The notes below the pieces were generated by a model. That model had not been told where the DNA came from. It saw only the letters and a program-made list of their open reading frames with translations, and did no database searches. 64,000 nucleotides of DNA from JAFKFJ01 sp963786445. GTDB taxonomy: Bacteria; Pseudomonadota; Alphaproteobacteria; Acetobacterales; Acetobacteraceae. Made by a program: the position numbers and the translations under genes. The stretch lies in NCBI GenBank assembly GCA_963786445.1, contig CAWAZU010000025.1, positions 360,247 to 424,246 on the forward strand. Reading direction: 5' to 3'. Of this stretch, positions 17,483-26,493 are shown piece after piece; position 1 is the first letter of the stretch, and each line of letters begins with the position of its first letter.

Positions 17483-18670
17483 ATGCGCGACAAGGGCGAA
17501 TTCCTGTTCACCTCCGAATCGGTCTCCGAGGGCCATCCCGACAAGGTCGCGGACCGGATCAGCGATACCGTGCTGGACACGTTCCTGGCGGCCGACCCCT
17601 ATGCGCGCGTTGCCTGCGAGACGCTGGTGACCACCAACCGCATCGTGCTGGCCGGCGAGACGCGCGGGCCGGAGGCGATCACGCCGGAACTGCTGGCGCA
17701 CCAGGCGCGGCTGGCGGTGCATGACATCGGCTACGACCAGCCGGGGTTTTCGTGGAAGCACGCGAACATCGAAGTGCATCTGCACGCGCAGTCCTCCGAC
17801 ATCGCGCAGGGCGTCGATGCCGCCGGCAACAAGGACGAGGGTGCCGGCGACCAGGGCATCATGTTCGGCTATGCCTGCCGCGAGACGCCGGCGCTGATGC
17901 CGGCGCCGCTTTACTACGCCCACCTGATCCTGCGGCGCATGAGCGAACTGCGGCGCAGCCGTGACCTGTCGGTCGAGGGGCTGCTGCCGGATGCGAAGAG
18001 CCAGGTGACGCTGCGCTACATCGACGGCAAGCCGGCGGCGGCGACCAGCGTCGTCGTCTCGACCCAGCACGTCGAGACGCTGAGCCAGGACCGCGTGCAG
18101 GAGATGGTGCTGCCGATCATCGAGACCAGCCTGCCGCACGGCTGGATGCCGCCGGCGCGCGACATCTACATCAATCCGACCGGCAAGTTCGTGATCGGCG
18201 GCCCGGACGGCGATTGCGGGCTGACGGGGCGGAAGATCATCGTCGATACCTATGGTGGGGCGGCGCCGCACGGCGGCGGGGCATTCAGCGGCAAGGACCC
18301 GACCAAGGTCGATCGCAGCGCCGCCTATGCCTGCCGGTATCTGGCGAAGAACGTCGTGGCGGCGGGGCTGGCCGACCGCTGCACGCTGCAGCTCAGCTAC
18401 GCGATCGGCGTGTCGCACCCGCTCTCGGTCTATGTCGATCTGCACGGCAACCCGTTCGATGTGGACGAGGCGAAGCTGGAGCGGACGCTGCGCGAGTTGA
18501 TGAACCTCTCGCCGCGCGCCATCCGCGAACACCTGCACCTCAACCGGCCGATCTACGCCGCGACCTCGGCCTACGGCCATTTCGGCCGCGAGCCGGACGA
18601 GGAGCGCGGCACCTTCACCTGGGAGCACACTGACCTGGTCCCGGCGCTGCGGTCGGCGTTCCACCGCTGA
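17483..18670 (+). CDS. metK: S-adenosylmethionine synthetase
   Basis: A 395-residue enzyme making SAM from methionine and ATP. The N-terminal FTSESVSEGHPDKVADRIS, the ATP signature GAGDQGIMFGYA and the P-loop-like GGGAFSGKDPTKVDRSAAY are all intact. The 104-bp leader was inspected for a SAM riboswitch and none could be convincingly drawn. trmB begins nine bases after its stop. Confidence 0.95.
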   Translation: MRDKGEFLFTSESVSEGHPDKVADRISDTVLDTFLAADPYARVACETLVTTNRIVLAGETRGPEAITPELLAHQARLAVHDIGYDQPGFSWKHANIEVHLHAQSSDIAQGVDAAGNKDEGAGDQGIMFGYACRETPALMPAPLYYAHLILRRMSELRRSRDLSVEGLLPDAKSQVTLRYIDGKPAAATSVVVSTQHVETLSQDRVQEMVLPIIETSLPHGWMPPARDIYINPTGKFVIGGPDGDCGLTGRKIIVDTYGGAAPHGGGAFSGKDPTKVDRSAAYACRYLAKNVVAAGLADRCTLQLSYAIGVSHPLSVYVDLHGNPFDVDEAKLERTLRELMNLSPRAIREHLHLNRPIYAATSAYGHFGREPDEERGTFTWEHTDLVPALRSAFHR

Positions 18671-18679
18671 ACGGGGCCG

Positions 18680-19395
18680 ATGGGCGGCGCCTGAAGCCGC
18701 CGCCGGACCGGCTCTATGGCCGCCCGCGCAGCCACACGCTGCGGCCGCGGCAGCAGAAGCTGCTGGCCGAGACACTGCCGCGGCTGCGCTTCGACGCGGC
18801 GATGGCCGGCGATCCGCATGCGGCGTTTGCGGTGCCGGTGCGCGCGGTGTGGCTGGAGGTGGGATTCGGCGGCGGCGAGCACACGCTGGCGCAGGCGGCG
18901 ATGCATCCCGATGTCGGGATGATCGGCTGCGAGGTGTTCGAGAACGGCCTCTGCTCGCTGCTGTCGCGGCTGGTGGCGGAGGGCGGGGAGGCGAGCGCGC
19001 CTCTGCCCGGCAATCTGCGCGTGTGGGACGAGGATGCGCGGACGCTGATCCGGCTGTTGCCCGACGCGAGTCTGGAAAGACTGTTCCTGCTGTTCCCCGA
19101 TCCGTGGCCGAAGGCGCGGCACGCCAAGCGGCGTTTCGTGCATCCGGCGCTGCTGGCGGAGATCGCGCGGGTGCTGCGGCCCGGCGCGGAATGGCGGATC
19201 GCGACGGACGATCCGACCTATCAGGCGTGGGTGGCGGAGGTTTTTGCCGACCAGCCGTTTTTTTCCGTAGCAGCACCGGCGACGGCGCGGCCGGAGGGAT
19301 GGCCGGCGACGCGATACGAGGCGAAGGCGAGGGCGGCCGGCCAAGAGGTAACCTACTTGCGGCTAAGGCGATTGCATAATGATTTCACCGATTGA
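18680..19395 (+). CDS. trmB: tRNA (guanine-46-N7)-methyltransferase (apparent one-base deletion at N-terminus)
   Basis: The SAM-dependent Rossmann domain is clear: VWLEVGFGGGEHTLAQA, LFPDPWPKARHAKRRFVHP and a C-terminal EVTYLRLRRLHND. The conserved N-terminal region RLYGRPRSHTLRPRQQKLL is read in a frame with no start codon. The ATG at 18680 meets TGA after four codons. Adding one C at 18687-18690 joins them as MGGALKPPPDRLYG and gives a normal 238-residue protein. The alternative ATG at 18802 would lose the conserved start. The missing base is probably a sequence error. Confidence 0.82.
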
Positions 19396-19459
19396 CCGCA
19401 TGCAAGCGATCTGATAGTTTGCCGACGCAGGCCAAAATGGGCGGCAATATGGTCCCATT
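19392..19459 (+). promoter_or_regulatory. candidate promoter and autoregulatory operator of the Xre/RES module
   Basis: TTGACC (19392-19397), a 17-base spacer and TAGTTT (19415-19420) form a weak sigma-70-like promoter overlapping the trmB stop. Just downstream an inverted repeat AATGGG (19436-19441)/CCCATT (19454-19459) is placed where an antitoxin repressor could block transcription. Both calls are inferred from position. Confidence 0.35.
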
Positions 19460-19545
19460 CCCGAACCTCTCGGCAAACCCCAGTTCGTCGGGCTGGCCGC
19501 CGGACGGCCATTGGAAAAGCACCAAGCAACCCGTGTAGGTCCAAA

Positions 19546-19884
19546 ATGTCCAACGCGGTGAAAAACCTGATCGAGCACCTTCGCGACGATGGCGGGTTGC
19601 AGGGCAAGGATATCGCCAACATCGTCGCCGTCTCGCCGGCCACCGTGTCGCGCTGGTCGAGCGGCCGTGCGACGCCCGACCTGAAGGCGCAAACCGTCAT
19701 CGCCGAACTGCGCTACGTGGTCGATCGTCTCCGCGACTTCTACACCGCCGAGGAGACGCGGCTCTGGCTGCATGCCGCGCATCCGATGCTGAAGGGCGAG
19801 CGGGCGATCGACCTTATCAACCGCGGACGAACCGACGAAGTGCTCGCGGTCATCGAAGCACTCGATGCCGGTGCCTACACCTGA
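19546..19884 (+). CDS. Xre/MbcA/ParS-type antitoxin
   Basis: A 112-residue protein. The N-terminal helix-turn-helix (LQGKDIANIVAVSPATVSRW) is followed by the DUF2384-like toxin-binding C-terminal domain (WLHAAHPMLKGERAIDLINR). Antitoxins of this class bind the RES toxin as a complex and repress their own promoter. It ends directly at the toxin start, with one base or less between them, as expected for a toxin-antitoxin operon. Confidence 0.87.
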   Translation: MSNAVKNLIEHLRDDGGLQGKDIANIVAVSPATVSRWSSGRATPDLKAQTVIAELRYVVDRLRDFYTAEETRLWLHAAHPMLKGERAIDLINRGRTDEVLAVIEALDAGAYT

Positions 19885-20466
19885 ATGACGCGAGGGCCGC
19901 TGCGGCCGCGTGAGCTGGCCCTCCTCGACGCGCTCGATGCGTGCCCGCGGGAGGCGCTCAACCACAGCTTCTGGCGGGTGTGCCGAGACGGGCGCGACCC
20001 TTTGCAAGCGGCCCCGTCGCGGAGCCGCTGGTGCGACGGATCGTTCGACATACTCTATGCCTCGTTCGAGCGGGACGGTGCCGTGGCCGAAGTCCACGCC
20101 CTGCTGTCGAGCCAGCCAGTCTTTCCATCGCAGGTCTCGTGGTTCGTGCATCGTCTGGCGGTGCGAACGGACCGGACGTTGCGGCTGGCCGATCTCGATC
20201 TGCTTGCCAGCCTCGGCATCGACGTCGCGCGCTATCGCGAGCGCGACTACATGCGCACGCAACCCGTGGCCGAGGCCGCCTATTTTCTCGGGTTCGACGG
20301 GATCATAGCGCCGAGCGCGCGGTGGGATTGTCTGAACCTCGCGCTCTTCTGCGCAAAGTTGGCGCCGGACAGTCTTGTGCTGGAGGCGAGCGAAGCCGAC
20401 CCGATCGATTGGTCCTCGTGGCGCCGCAGCCGGCGAGCTCCGCCGAATGGCAACCGTGATCGGTGA
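19885..20466 (+). CDS. RES-domain toxin (NAD+-degrading)
   Basis: A 193-residue protein with the features of the RES fold: SFWRVCRDGRDPLQ near the start, SRWCDGSFDILYASFERDGAVAE in the middle and FDGIIAPSARWDCLNLALF near the end. The conserved Arg, Glu and Ser that name the family are visible. Characterised RES toxins deplete cellular NAD+; activity here is inferred. It appears intact. It starts ATG immediately after the antitoxin stop. The module is inserted between trmB and rimP. Confidence 0.87.
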   Translation: MTRGPLRPRELALLDALDACPREALNHSFWRVCRDGRDPLQAAPSRSRWCDGSFDILYASFERDGAVAEVHALLSSQPVFPSQVSWFVHRLAVRTDRTLRLADLDLLASLGIDVARYRERDYMRTQPVAEAAYFLGFDGIIAPSARWDCLNLALFCAKLAPDSLVLEASEADPIDWSSWRRSRRAPPNGNRDR

Positions 20467-20534
20467 CCCTTGCGCCGCTCGCCAAGACCGCCTATCTAAC
20501 CGGCCAATCAAACATCTTCCGACCGACCACGGAG

Positions 20535-20560
20535 GGTGGCCCTAACGGGCCGCCTTTTTT
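20535..20560 (+). terminator. intrinsic terminator abutting rimP
   Basis: An 8-bp stem (GGTGGCCC/GGGCCGCC, one G-T wobble) with a TAAC loop is followed directly by six T. It ends four bases before the TTG start of rimP. It may terminate the toxin-antitoxin transcript, but its position also makes it a natural attenuator for the rimP-nusA operon. Confidence 0.8.
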
Positions 20561-20563
20561 GTT

Positions 20564-21085
20564 TTGCACCCTGACCAACCGCGCCATACCGGGCTGGAAG
20601 CCCGCCTCGCCGAGATCGTGGCGCCCGCGCTGGAAGGCATGGGCTATGAACTGGTGCGCGTCGCCGTCGCCGGCCGCGACCGGCCGACCGTGCAGATCAT
20701 GGCCGACCGCGCCGACGCCGCGCCGGTCACCGTCGAGGACTGCGAGGCGATCAGCCGCGCGCTCGGCGCCGTGATCGATGTCGCCGACCCGATGGCGGGC
20801 GAATGGACGCTGGAAGTCAGCTCCCCCGGCATCGACCGGCCGCTGACACGAATAAAGGACTGGAACCGCTTCGTGGGCCATCTCGCCCGCGCCGAATTGG
20901 ACTTGCCGCTCGACGGGCGCAAGCGCTTCTCCGGCATCGTGCTCGGCGCCGACGCGGCGCACGCCCGCCTGCGCCTCGACGACGGCAGCGAGGTGGTGCT
21001 GCCGCTCGCCCAGCTGCGCCGCGCCCGGCTGGTGCTGACCGACGCGCTGATCGCAGCCACCGCAACCCCAACCCGGACCAACTGA
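20564..21085 (+). CDS. rimP: ribosome maturation factor RimP
   Basis: A 173-residue factor for 30S assembly. The N-terminal domain EARLAEIVAPALEGMGYELV and VTVEDCEAISRALGAVID lead into WTLEVSSPGIDRPLTRIKDW and an SH3-like C-terminal domain. The only usable start is TTG at 20564: an in-frame stop lies at 20543 inside the terminator loop. This puts the initiation codon directly behind the hairpin. It heads the nusA-infB operon. Confidence 0.9.
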   Translation: MHPDQPRHTGLEARLAEIVAPALEGMGYELVRVAVAGRDRPTVQIMADRADAAPVTVEDCEAISRALGAVIDVADPMAGEWTLEVSSPGIDRPLTRIKDWNRFVGHLARAELDLPLDGRKRFSGIVLGADAAHARLRLDDGSEVVLPLAQLRRARLVLTDALIAATATPTRTN

Positions 21086-21100
21086 GAGGCTCCCCTTCCC

Positions 21101-22648
21101 ATGGACACCGCCATCGCCCGACCCGAGCTGCTGCTGGTGGCCGACGCCGTCGCACGCGAGAAGTCGATCGACCGCGAGGAAGTGCTGGAGGCGATGGAAC
21201 AGGCCATCCAGAAGGCCGGCCGCGCCAAATACGGCCACGAGAAGGACATCCGCGCCACCATCGACCGCAAGACCGGCGACGTGCGCCTGTCCCGCTGGAC
21301 CGAGGCGGTGGAGACGGTGGAGAACGAGGAGACGCAGATCCCGGTCCACATCGCCCGCAAGTTCAAGCCCGACATCAAGCTCGGCGAACACCTGGTCGAT
21401 CCGCTGCCGCCGATCGATTTCGGCCGCATCGCCGCCCAGACGGCCAAGCAGGTGATCGTGCAGCGCGTGCGCGAATACGAGCGCAAGCGCCAGTACGACG
21501 AGTTCAAGGACCGCGTCGGCGAGATCATCAACGGCGTGGTGAAGCGGACCGAATACGGCAACCTGATGGTGGAAATCGGCCGCGCCGAGGCGCTGCTGCG
21601 CCGCGACGAGCTGATCCCGCGCGAGAGTTTCCGCAACGGCGACCGCGTGCGCGCCTACATCTACGACGTGCGCGAGGAGCCGCGCGGGCCGCAGATCTTC
21701 CTCAGCCGCACGCATCCGGGGTTTTTGGCAAAACTGTTCGCGCAGGAGGTGCCGGAAATCTATGACGGCATCATCGAGATCAAGGCGGTGGCGCGCGACC
21801 CCGGCAGCCGCGCGAAAATGGCGGTGATCTCGCGCGATTCCTCGATCGACCCGGTCGGCGCCTGCGTCGGCATGCGCGGCTCGCGCGTGCAGGCGGTGGT
21901 GCAGGAACTGCAGGGCGAGAAGATCGACATCATTCCGTGGTCGGCGAATACCGCGACGTTCGTGGTCAATGCGCTCGCGCCGGCGGAGGTCACGAAAGTG
22001 GTGATGGACGAGGAAGGCGGGCGCTGCGAAGTCGTCGTGCCGGACGACCAGCTGTCGCTTGCGATCGGCAGGCGGGGGCAGAACGTGCGGCTGGCGAGCC
22101 AGCTCACGCGCTGGGACATCGACATCCTCACCGAAGCCGAGGAGAGCGAACGCCGGCAGGACGAGTTCCGCCGCCGCACCGGGCTGTTCGTCGAGGCGCT
22201 CGACGTGGACGACGTGATCGCCGGCCTGCTGGTGACCGAGGGGTTCAACTCGATCGAGGAACTGGCGTTCACGCCGCGCGACGAACTCGCCTCCATCGAG
22301 GGGTTCGACGAGCAGGTGGCCGACGAACTGATCCGCCGCGCCGAGCAGTTCCTGATCCGCCGTGACAACGAGCTGAACGAGCGCCGCATCGCGCTCGGCG
22401 TCAGCGACGACGTGGCGGCGATCGAGACGCTGACGCCGGCGATGCTGGTGGCGCTGGGCGAAAAGGGCGTGAAGTCGCTCGACGATCTGGCCGACCTTGC
22501 CTCCGACGAGCTTGTCGAGGTCGTCGGCGCGGCCAATATGGACGAGGCGACGGCCAACGACGTCATCATGGCGGCGCGTGCGCACTGGTTCGCCGAGGAG
22601 GCAGGCGGCGCGGTGCACGACGGCGCGGAGGACGCGGGCCACGACTGA
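21101..22648 (+). CDS. nusA: transcription termination/antitermination factor NusA
   Basis: A 515-residue protein. The order is N-terminal RNA-polymerase-binding domain (LLLVADAVAREKSIDREEVL), S1 domain (RVGEIINGVVKRTEYGNLM), KH1/KH2 (GACVGMRGSRVQAVVQELQG; LSLAIGRRGQNVRLASQLT) and C-terminal helix-hairpin repeats typical of proteobacterial NusA. It modulates pausing, termination and antitermination. It follows rimP by 15 bases. Confidence 0.95.
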   Translation: MDTAIARPELLLVADAVAREKSIDREEVLEAMEQAIQKAGRAKYGHEKDIRATIDRKTGDVRLSRWTEAVETVENEETQIPVHIARKFKPDIKLGEHLVDPLPPIDFGRIAAQTAKQVIVQRVREYERKRQYDEFKDRVGEIINGVVKRTEYGNLMVEIGRAEALLRRDELIPRESFRNGDRVRAYIYDVREEPRGPQIFLSRTHPGFLAKLFAQEVPEIYDGIIEIKAVARDPGSRAKMAVISRDSSIDPVGACVGMRGSRVQAVVQELQGEKIDIIPWSANTATFVVNALAPAEVTKVVMDEEGGRCEVVVPDDQLSLAIGRRGQNVRLASQLTRWDIDILTEAEESERRQDEFRRRTGLFVEALDVDDVIAGLLVTEGFNSIEELAFTPRDELASIEGFDEQVADELIRRAEQFLIRRDNELNERRIALGVSDDVAAIETLTPAMLVALGEKGVKSLDDLADLASDELVEVVGAANMDEATANDVIMAARAHWFAEEAGGAVHDGAEDAGHD

Positions 22649-23312
22649 AGCGCTTGCCCCCATCGACGATGCCGACGCGGACGAGCCGGAGGCCGGCCCG
22701 CTGCGGCGCTGCGCGGTGACGCGGGCGCGGCTGCCGAAGGAGCGCATGATCCGCTTCGTCGTCGCCCCGGACGGTATGGTGGTGCCCGACTTGGCTGCAC
22801 GGCTGCCCGGGCGGGGAATCTGGTTGAGTGCGGTTGGCGATGTGGTAGAAACCGCTCGCACACGGGGCGGTTTCGCCAGGGCGGCGCGCGGTCCGGTGAC
22901 GGTGTCCCCCGATCTCCTGTCCGGTCTGCAGAGGGCGCTGGCGCGGCGGATCGGCGAACAGCTTGGCTTGGCCCGGCGCGCCGGGCAGGCGGTGGCGGGG
23001 TTCACCAAGGCGCGGGCCTGGATCGAGACCGGCCGGGCGGCGCTGATCGTGCAGGCCGCCGACGGCAGCCCCGACGAACGGGCGCGCCTGCTCGGGGGCT
23101 GGCAGGGCCTGGTGGTGGCGCCGCTTGACGGCGCGGCGCTGGGCGGCGTGTTCGGGCGGGATCATGCCGTTCATGTCGCGGTGGCGGCGGGGCGGCTGGC
23201 GACGCGGATAGGCGAGGATGCGGAGCGGCTGGACGGGTTGCGGACCCCGCCGGCCGAGGCAAACGCCGCTCGGCACGGCCGGGCGGGCAGAAGGCAAGGT
23301 GCAGGCGGGTAG
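22641..23312 (+). CDS. YlxR (DUF448)/L7Ae-like RNA-binding fusion protein, possible ACG start
   Basis: A YlxR domain (LRRCAVTRARLPKERMIRFV, VPDLAARLPGRGIWLS) is fused to an L7Ae-like domain (LGLARRAGQAVAGFTKARAW), the usual alphaproteobacterial architecture between nusA and infB. No ATG, GTG or TTG lies at a sensible place. ACG at 22641 is preceded nine bases upstream by GGAGG (22627-22631), overlaps the nusA stop by eight bases, and gives MTEALAPIDDADADEP as a start. GTG at 22578 is an alternative deep inside nusA. The function is an RNA-binding regulator of unknown detail. Confidence 0.72.
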   Translation, partial: TTEALAPIDDADADEPEAGPLRRCAVTRARLPKERMIRFVVAPDGMVVPDLAARLPGRGIWLSAVGDVVETARTRGGFARAARGPVTVSPDLLSGLQRALARRIGEQLGLARRAGQAVAGFTKARAWIETGRAALIVQAADGSPDERARLLGGWQGLVVAPLDGAALGGVFGRDHAVHVAVAAGRLATRIGEDAERLDGLRTPPAEANAARHGRAGRRQGAGG

Positions 23313-25988
23313 ATGAGCGAAGGCAACGATCAGGACGCGGCCAAGGGCCGGCTCTCGCTGCGGCCGAGTGGTCGCATGGAGCTGGGCCGGACCGTGGATG
23401 CCGGATCCGTCCGACAGAGTTTCAGCCACGGCCGGTCGAAAGTCGTGCAGGTCGAGGTGCGCAAGAAGCGCGCCCCCGGCGCTGGCGGCGCGGCCGGTGC
23501 ATTGCCGAGTGCGGCAGCCGGCGCGCCCTCCGCGGCCACGCGGCCCGCGCCGGGGCCGGTCGGCCGTCCGCCGGCCGGGGCCGGCCGGGCGCTGACCGCG
23601 ACCGAACTGGCCGCCCGCCAGCGCGCGCTCGCCGAGCAGCAGCGCGAGGCCGCAAAGCGCGAGGCCGAGCGGCGCGAGCAGGAGAAGATCTCGATCCTCT
23701 CCGCCGCCGAGGAAGCACGACGGCGCGAGGACGAGGCGCGCAGGGCGGCCGAGGAGGAAGTGCGCCAGAAGGCCGAGGCCGAAGCCCGCGAACGCACCGA
23801 GCAGGAGGCGCGCCGCATTGCCGAGGCGGCGGCGGCGGCCCAGGCCGCTGCGGCCAATGCCGGCACTTCCGTGCGGGGGGCCGAGGATCGGCGCGCCGCG
23901 CGCCCCGCCGGTCGCCCAGCCCCGACGGCGCCCCCGGCCACGGCCGGGGAGACGCTGCGGCTGAAGGCGCCGCGCCCGGGCGATGACGACGACGAGGGCC
24001 GTCCGGTCCGCCGCGCCGGCGCCGCACCCGGCCTGGCCGCCCGCAAGCCGCAGCTGCCGGCGGCGAAGAAGGGCGTGGACGACCGCCGCCGCGGCGCCAA
24101 AATCGACGTGCAGGCCGCGATCGAGGGCGAGGACGACCGCGTGCGCAGCCTCGCCTCGGTGCGCCGGCAGCGCGAGCGCGAGCGGCGGCAGGCGGAGCTG
24201 GAGCGGCTGCGCTCCGACCAGGTGAAGGTGGTGCGCGAAGTCGTGCTGCCCGACAGCATCACCGTGCAGGAACTGGCGAACCGCATCGCCGCCCGCGCCG
24301 CCCGACGTGATCAAGACGCTGATGCGGCTCGGCGTGATGGCGACCATCACGCAGAGCCTGGACGCCGACACCGCCGAACTGGTGGTGCAGGAATTCGGCC
24401 ACCGCGCCAAGCGCGTCTCCGAGGACGATGTGGAGCTTGGGCTGGCCGGCGCGAGCGATGCCGAGGCCGAACTGCTGGCGCGTCCGCCGGTGGTGACCGT
24501 GATGGGCCATGTCGATCACGGCAAGACGTCGCTGCTGGATGCGCTGCGCTCGACCGACGTGGCGGCCGGCGAGGCCGGCGGCATCACGCAGCATATCGGC
24601 GCCTACCAGGTGGAACTCGAGTCCGGCGACCGCATCACGTTCATCGACACGCCGGGTCACGACGCGTTCACCGCCATGCGCGCGCGCGGCGCCAGCGTGA
24701 CCGACATCGTGGTGCTGGTGGTCGCGGCCGACGACGGCGTGATGCCGCAGACCATCGAGGCGATCCAGCCACGCCAAGGCGGCCCACGCGCCGATCATCG
24801 TCGCCATCAACAAGATGGACAAGCCGGACGCCAACCCCGCGCGGGTGCGCCAGGAACTGCTCAGCCACGACATCGTGGTCGAGGAGATGGGCGGCGAGAC
24901 GCAGGACGTGGAGGTGTCGGCGACCAAGCGGACCGGCCTCGACAAGCTGCAGGAGGCGATCCTGCTGCAGGCGGAAATCCTCGACCTGCGCGCGAACCCG
25001 GACCGCCCGGCCGAAGGCTCGGTGATCGAGAGCCGGCTGGACCGCGGGCGCGGGCCGGTCGCGACCGTGCTGGTGCAGACGCGGCACGCTGCGCCAGGGC
25101 GACATCGTCGTGGCGGGCGCCGAATGGGGCCGCGTGCGCGCGATGCTGGACGACAAGGGCCAGCAGATGAAGGAGGCCGGGCCGTCGGTGCCGGTGGAAA
25201 TCCTCGGCCTCGACGGCGTGCCGACCGCGGGCGAGCCGTTCGTGGTCGTCGAGAACGAGGGACGCGCGCGCGAGATCAGCGAGTTCCGCCAGCGCAAGCT
25301 GCGCGACAAGGCGGCCGGTGCGGTCACCGCGGCGCGCGGCACGCTGGACCAGATGCTGGCGCGCATCCAGGCCGGCGAGCAGAAAGAGGTGGCGCTGGTC
25401 ATCAAGGCCGACGTGCAGGGCAGCGCCGAGGCGATCCAGGCGACGGTCGCCAAGCTCGCCAACGACGAGGTGAAGGTGCGCGTGCTGCTGTCGGCGGTCG
25501 GGCAGATCACCGAGAGCGACGTGCAGCTTGCGAAAGCGTCGAACGCGGTGGTGGTGGCGTTCAACGTGCGCGCGACGGCGCAGGCGCGCGAACTGGCGCA
25601 GCGGGACGGCGTCGATATCCGCTACTACGCGATCATCTACGAGCTGGCGGACGACATCGAGAAGCTGGTGCGCGGCAAGATCGCCCCGAAGGCGCGCGAG
25701 AAGTTCCTGGGCTACGCCGAGATCCGCCGCGTGTTCGACATCACCAAGGTGGGAAAGGTCGCCGGCTGCATGGTGACCGAGGGCGTGGTGAAGCGCGGCG
25801 CCGGCGTGCGGCTGCTGCGCGACAACGTGGTGATCCACACCGGGGAACTGACGCAGCTCAGGCGCTTCAAGGACGACGTGCGCGAGGTGGCGCGCGGCTA
25901 CGAGTGCGGCCTGTCGTTCGCGAACTTCCACGATTTGCGCGAAGGCGACGTGGTCGAGTGCTACGAGACGGAGATGGTGCCGGGTTGA
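23313..25988 (+). CDS. infB: translation initiation factor IF-2 (three apparent one-base insertions)
   Basis: GTPase that delivers fMet-tRNA to the ribosome. It has a long charged N-terminal region with Ala/Glu/Arg coiled coil (about residues 100-190), then G motifs GHVDHGKTSLL, DTPGHDAF and NKMD, and a C-terminal fMet-tRNA-binding part ending FHDLREGDVVECYETEMVPG. The frame shifts three times. Each is fixed by removing one base: a C near 24297-24300 (restoring AARAPDVIKTL), a C at 24769-24770 (EAIQHAKAAHAP) and the A at 25079 (VLVQRGTLRQGD). The result is 890 residues, normal for alphaproteobacteria. Because IF-2 is essential, sequence error is far likelier than a pseudogene. Confidence 0.88.
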
Positions 25989-26392
25989 GGCAGGGCGCGA
26001 GGCAAGGCGTCGCAAAGCACGCGGCCAGGCCGCCGACCCAGCGGCAATTGCGCGTGGCGGAGGAAATCCGCCACGTGCTGGCCGGCATCTTCGCGCGCGG
26101 CGAGGTGCGTGACCCCGAGCTTGCGGGCGTGGTGGTAACGGTGACGGAAGTGCGCCTCAGCCCCGACCTGCGGCACGCGACCGTGTTCGTCACGCGGCTC
26201 GGCCGCTCCGACGTGGCGGAGAAGCTGCCGGCATTGCAGCGCGCCGCGCCGTTCCTGCGGCGCGAGGTGGCGCGCGCGCTGCGCCTGCGCTACGCGCCGG
26301 AACTGTCGTTCCAGGCCGACACCAGCCTCGACTACGCGATGCATGTCGATGAGTTGCTGCACCGGCCGGAGGTGGAACGGGATCTCGGCTAG
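25985..26392 (+). CDS. rbfA: 30S ribosome-binding factor RbfA
   Basis: A 135-residue KH-like protein needed for 16S 5'-end maturation and cold adaptation. RVAEEIRHVLAGIFARGEV, VTVTEVRLSPDLRHATVFV and the closing LRYAPELSFQADTSLDYAMH are diagnostic. The TTG start overlaps the infB stop (TTGA), so translation is probably coupled. Confidence 0.9.
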   Translation: MRQGARQGVAKHAARPPTQRQLRVAEEIRHVLAGIFARGEVRDPELAGVVVTVTEVRLSPDLRHATVFVTRLGRSDVAEKLPALQRAAPFLRREVARALRLRYAPELSFQADTSLDYAMHVDELLHRPEVERDLG

Positions 26393-26493
26393 CTGGCTGC
26401 GGTCTTGCGTTCCACGGTCGCATCTGCTTCACCCCGCGCCCTCCGTCCTGCTGGACACAAGGCCAGGACCGTGTTCCGAGGGACCTCCCGCCC

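Noticed and set aside
20492..23008. 838-residue minus-strand frame opposite rimP-nusA
   Set aside because: The same antisense artefact; the plus strand carries unmistakable RimP and NusA motifs.
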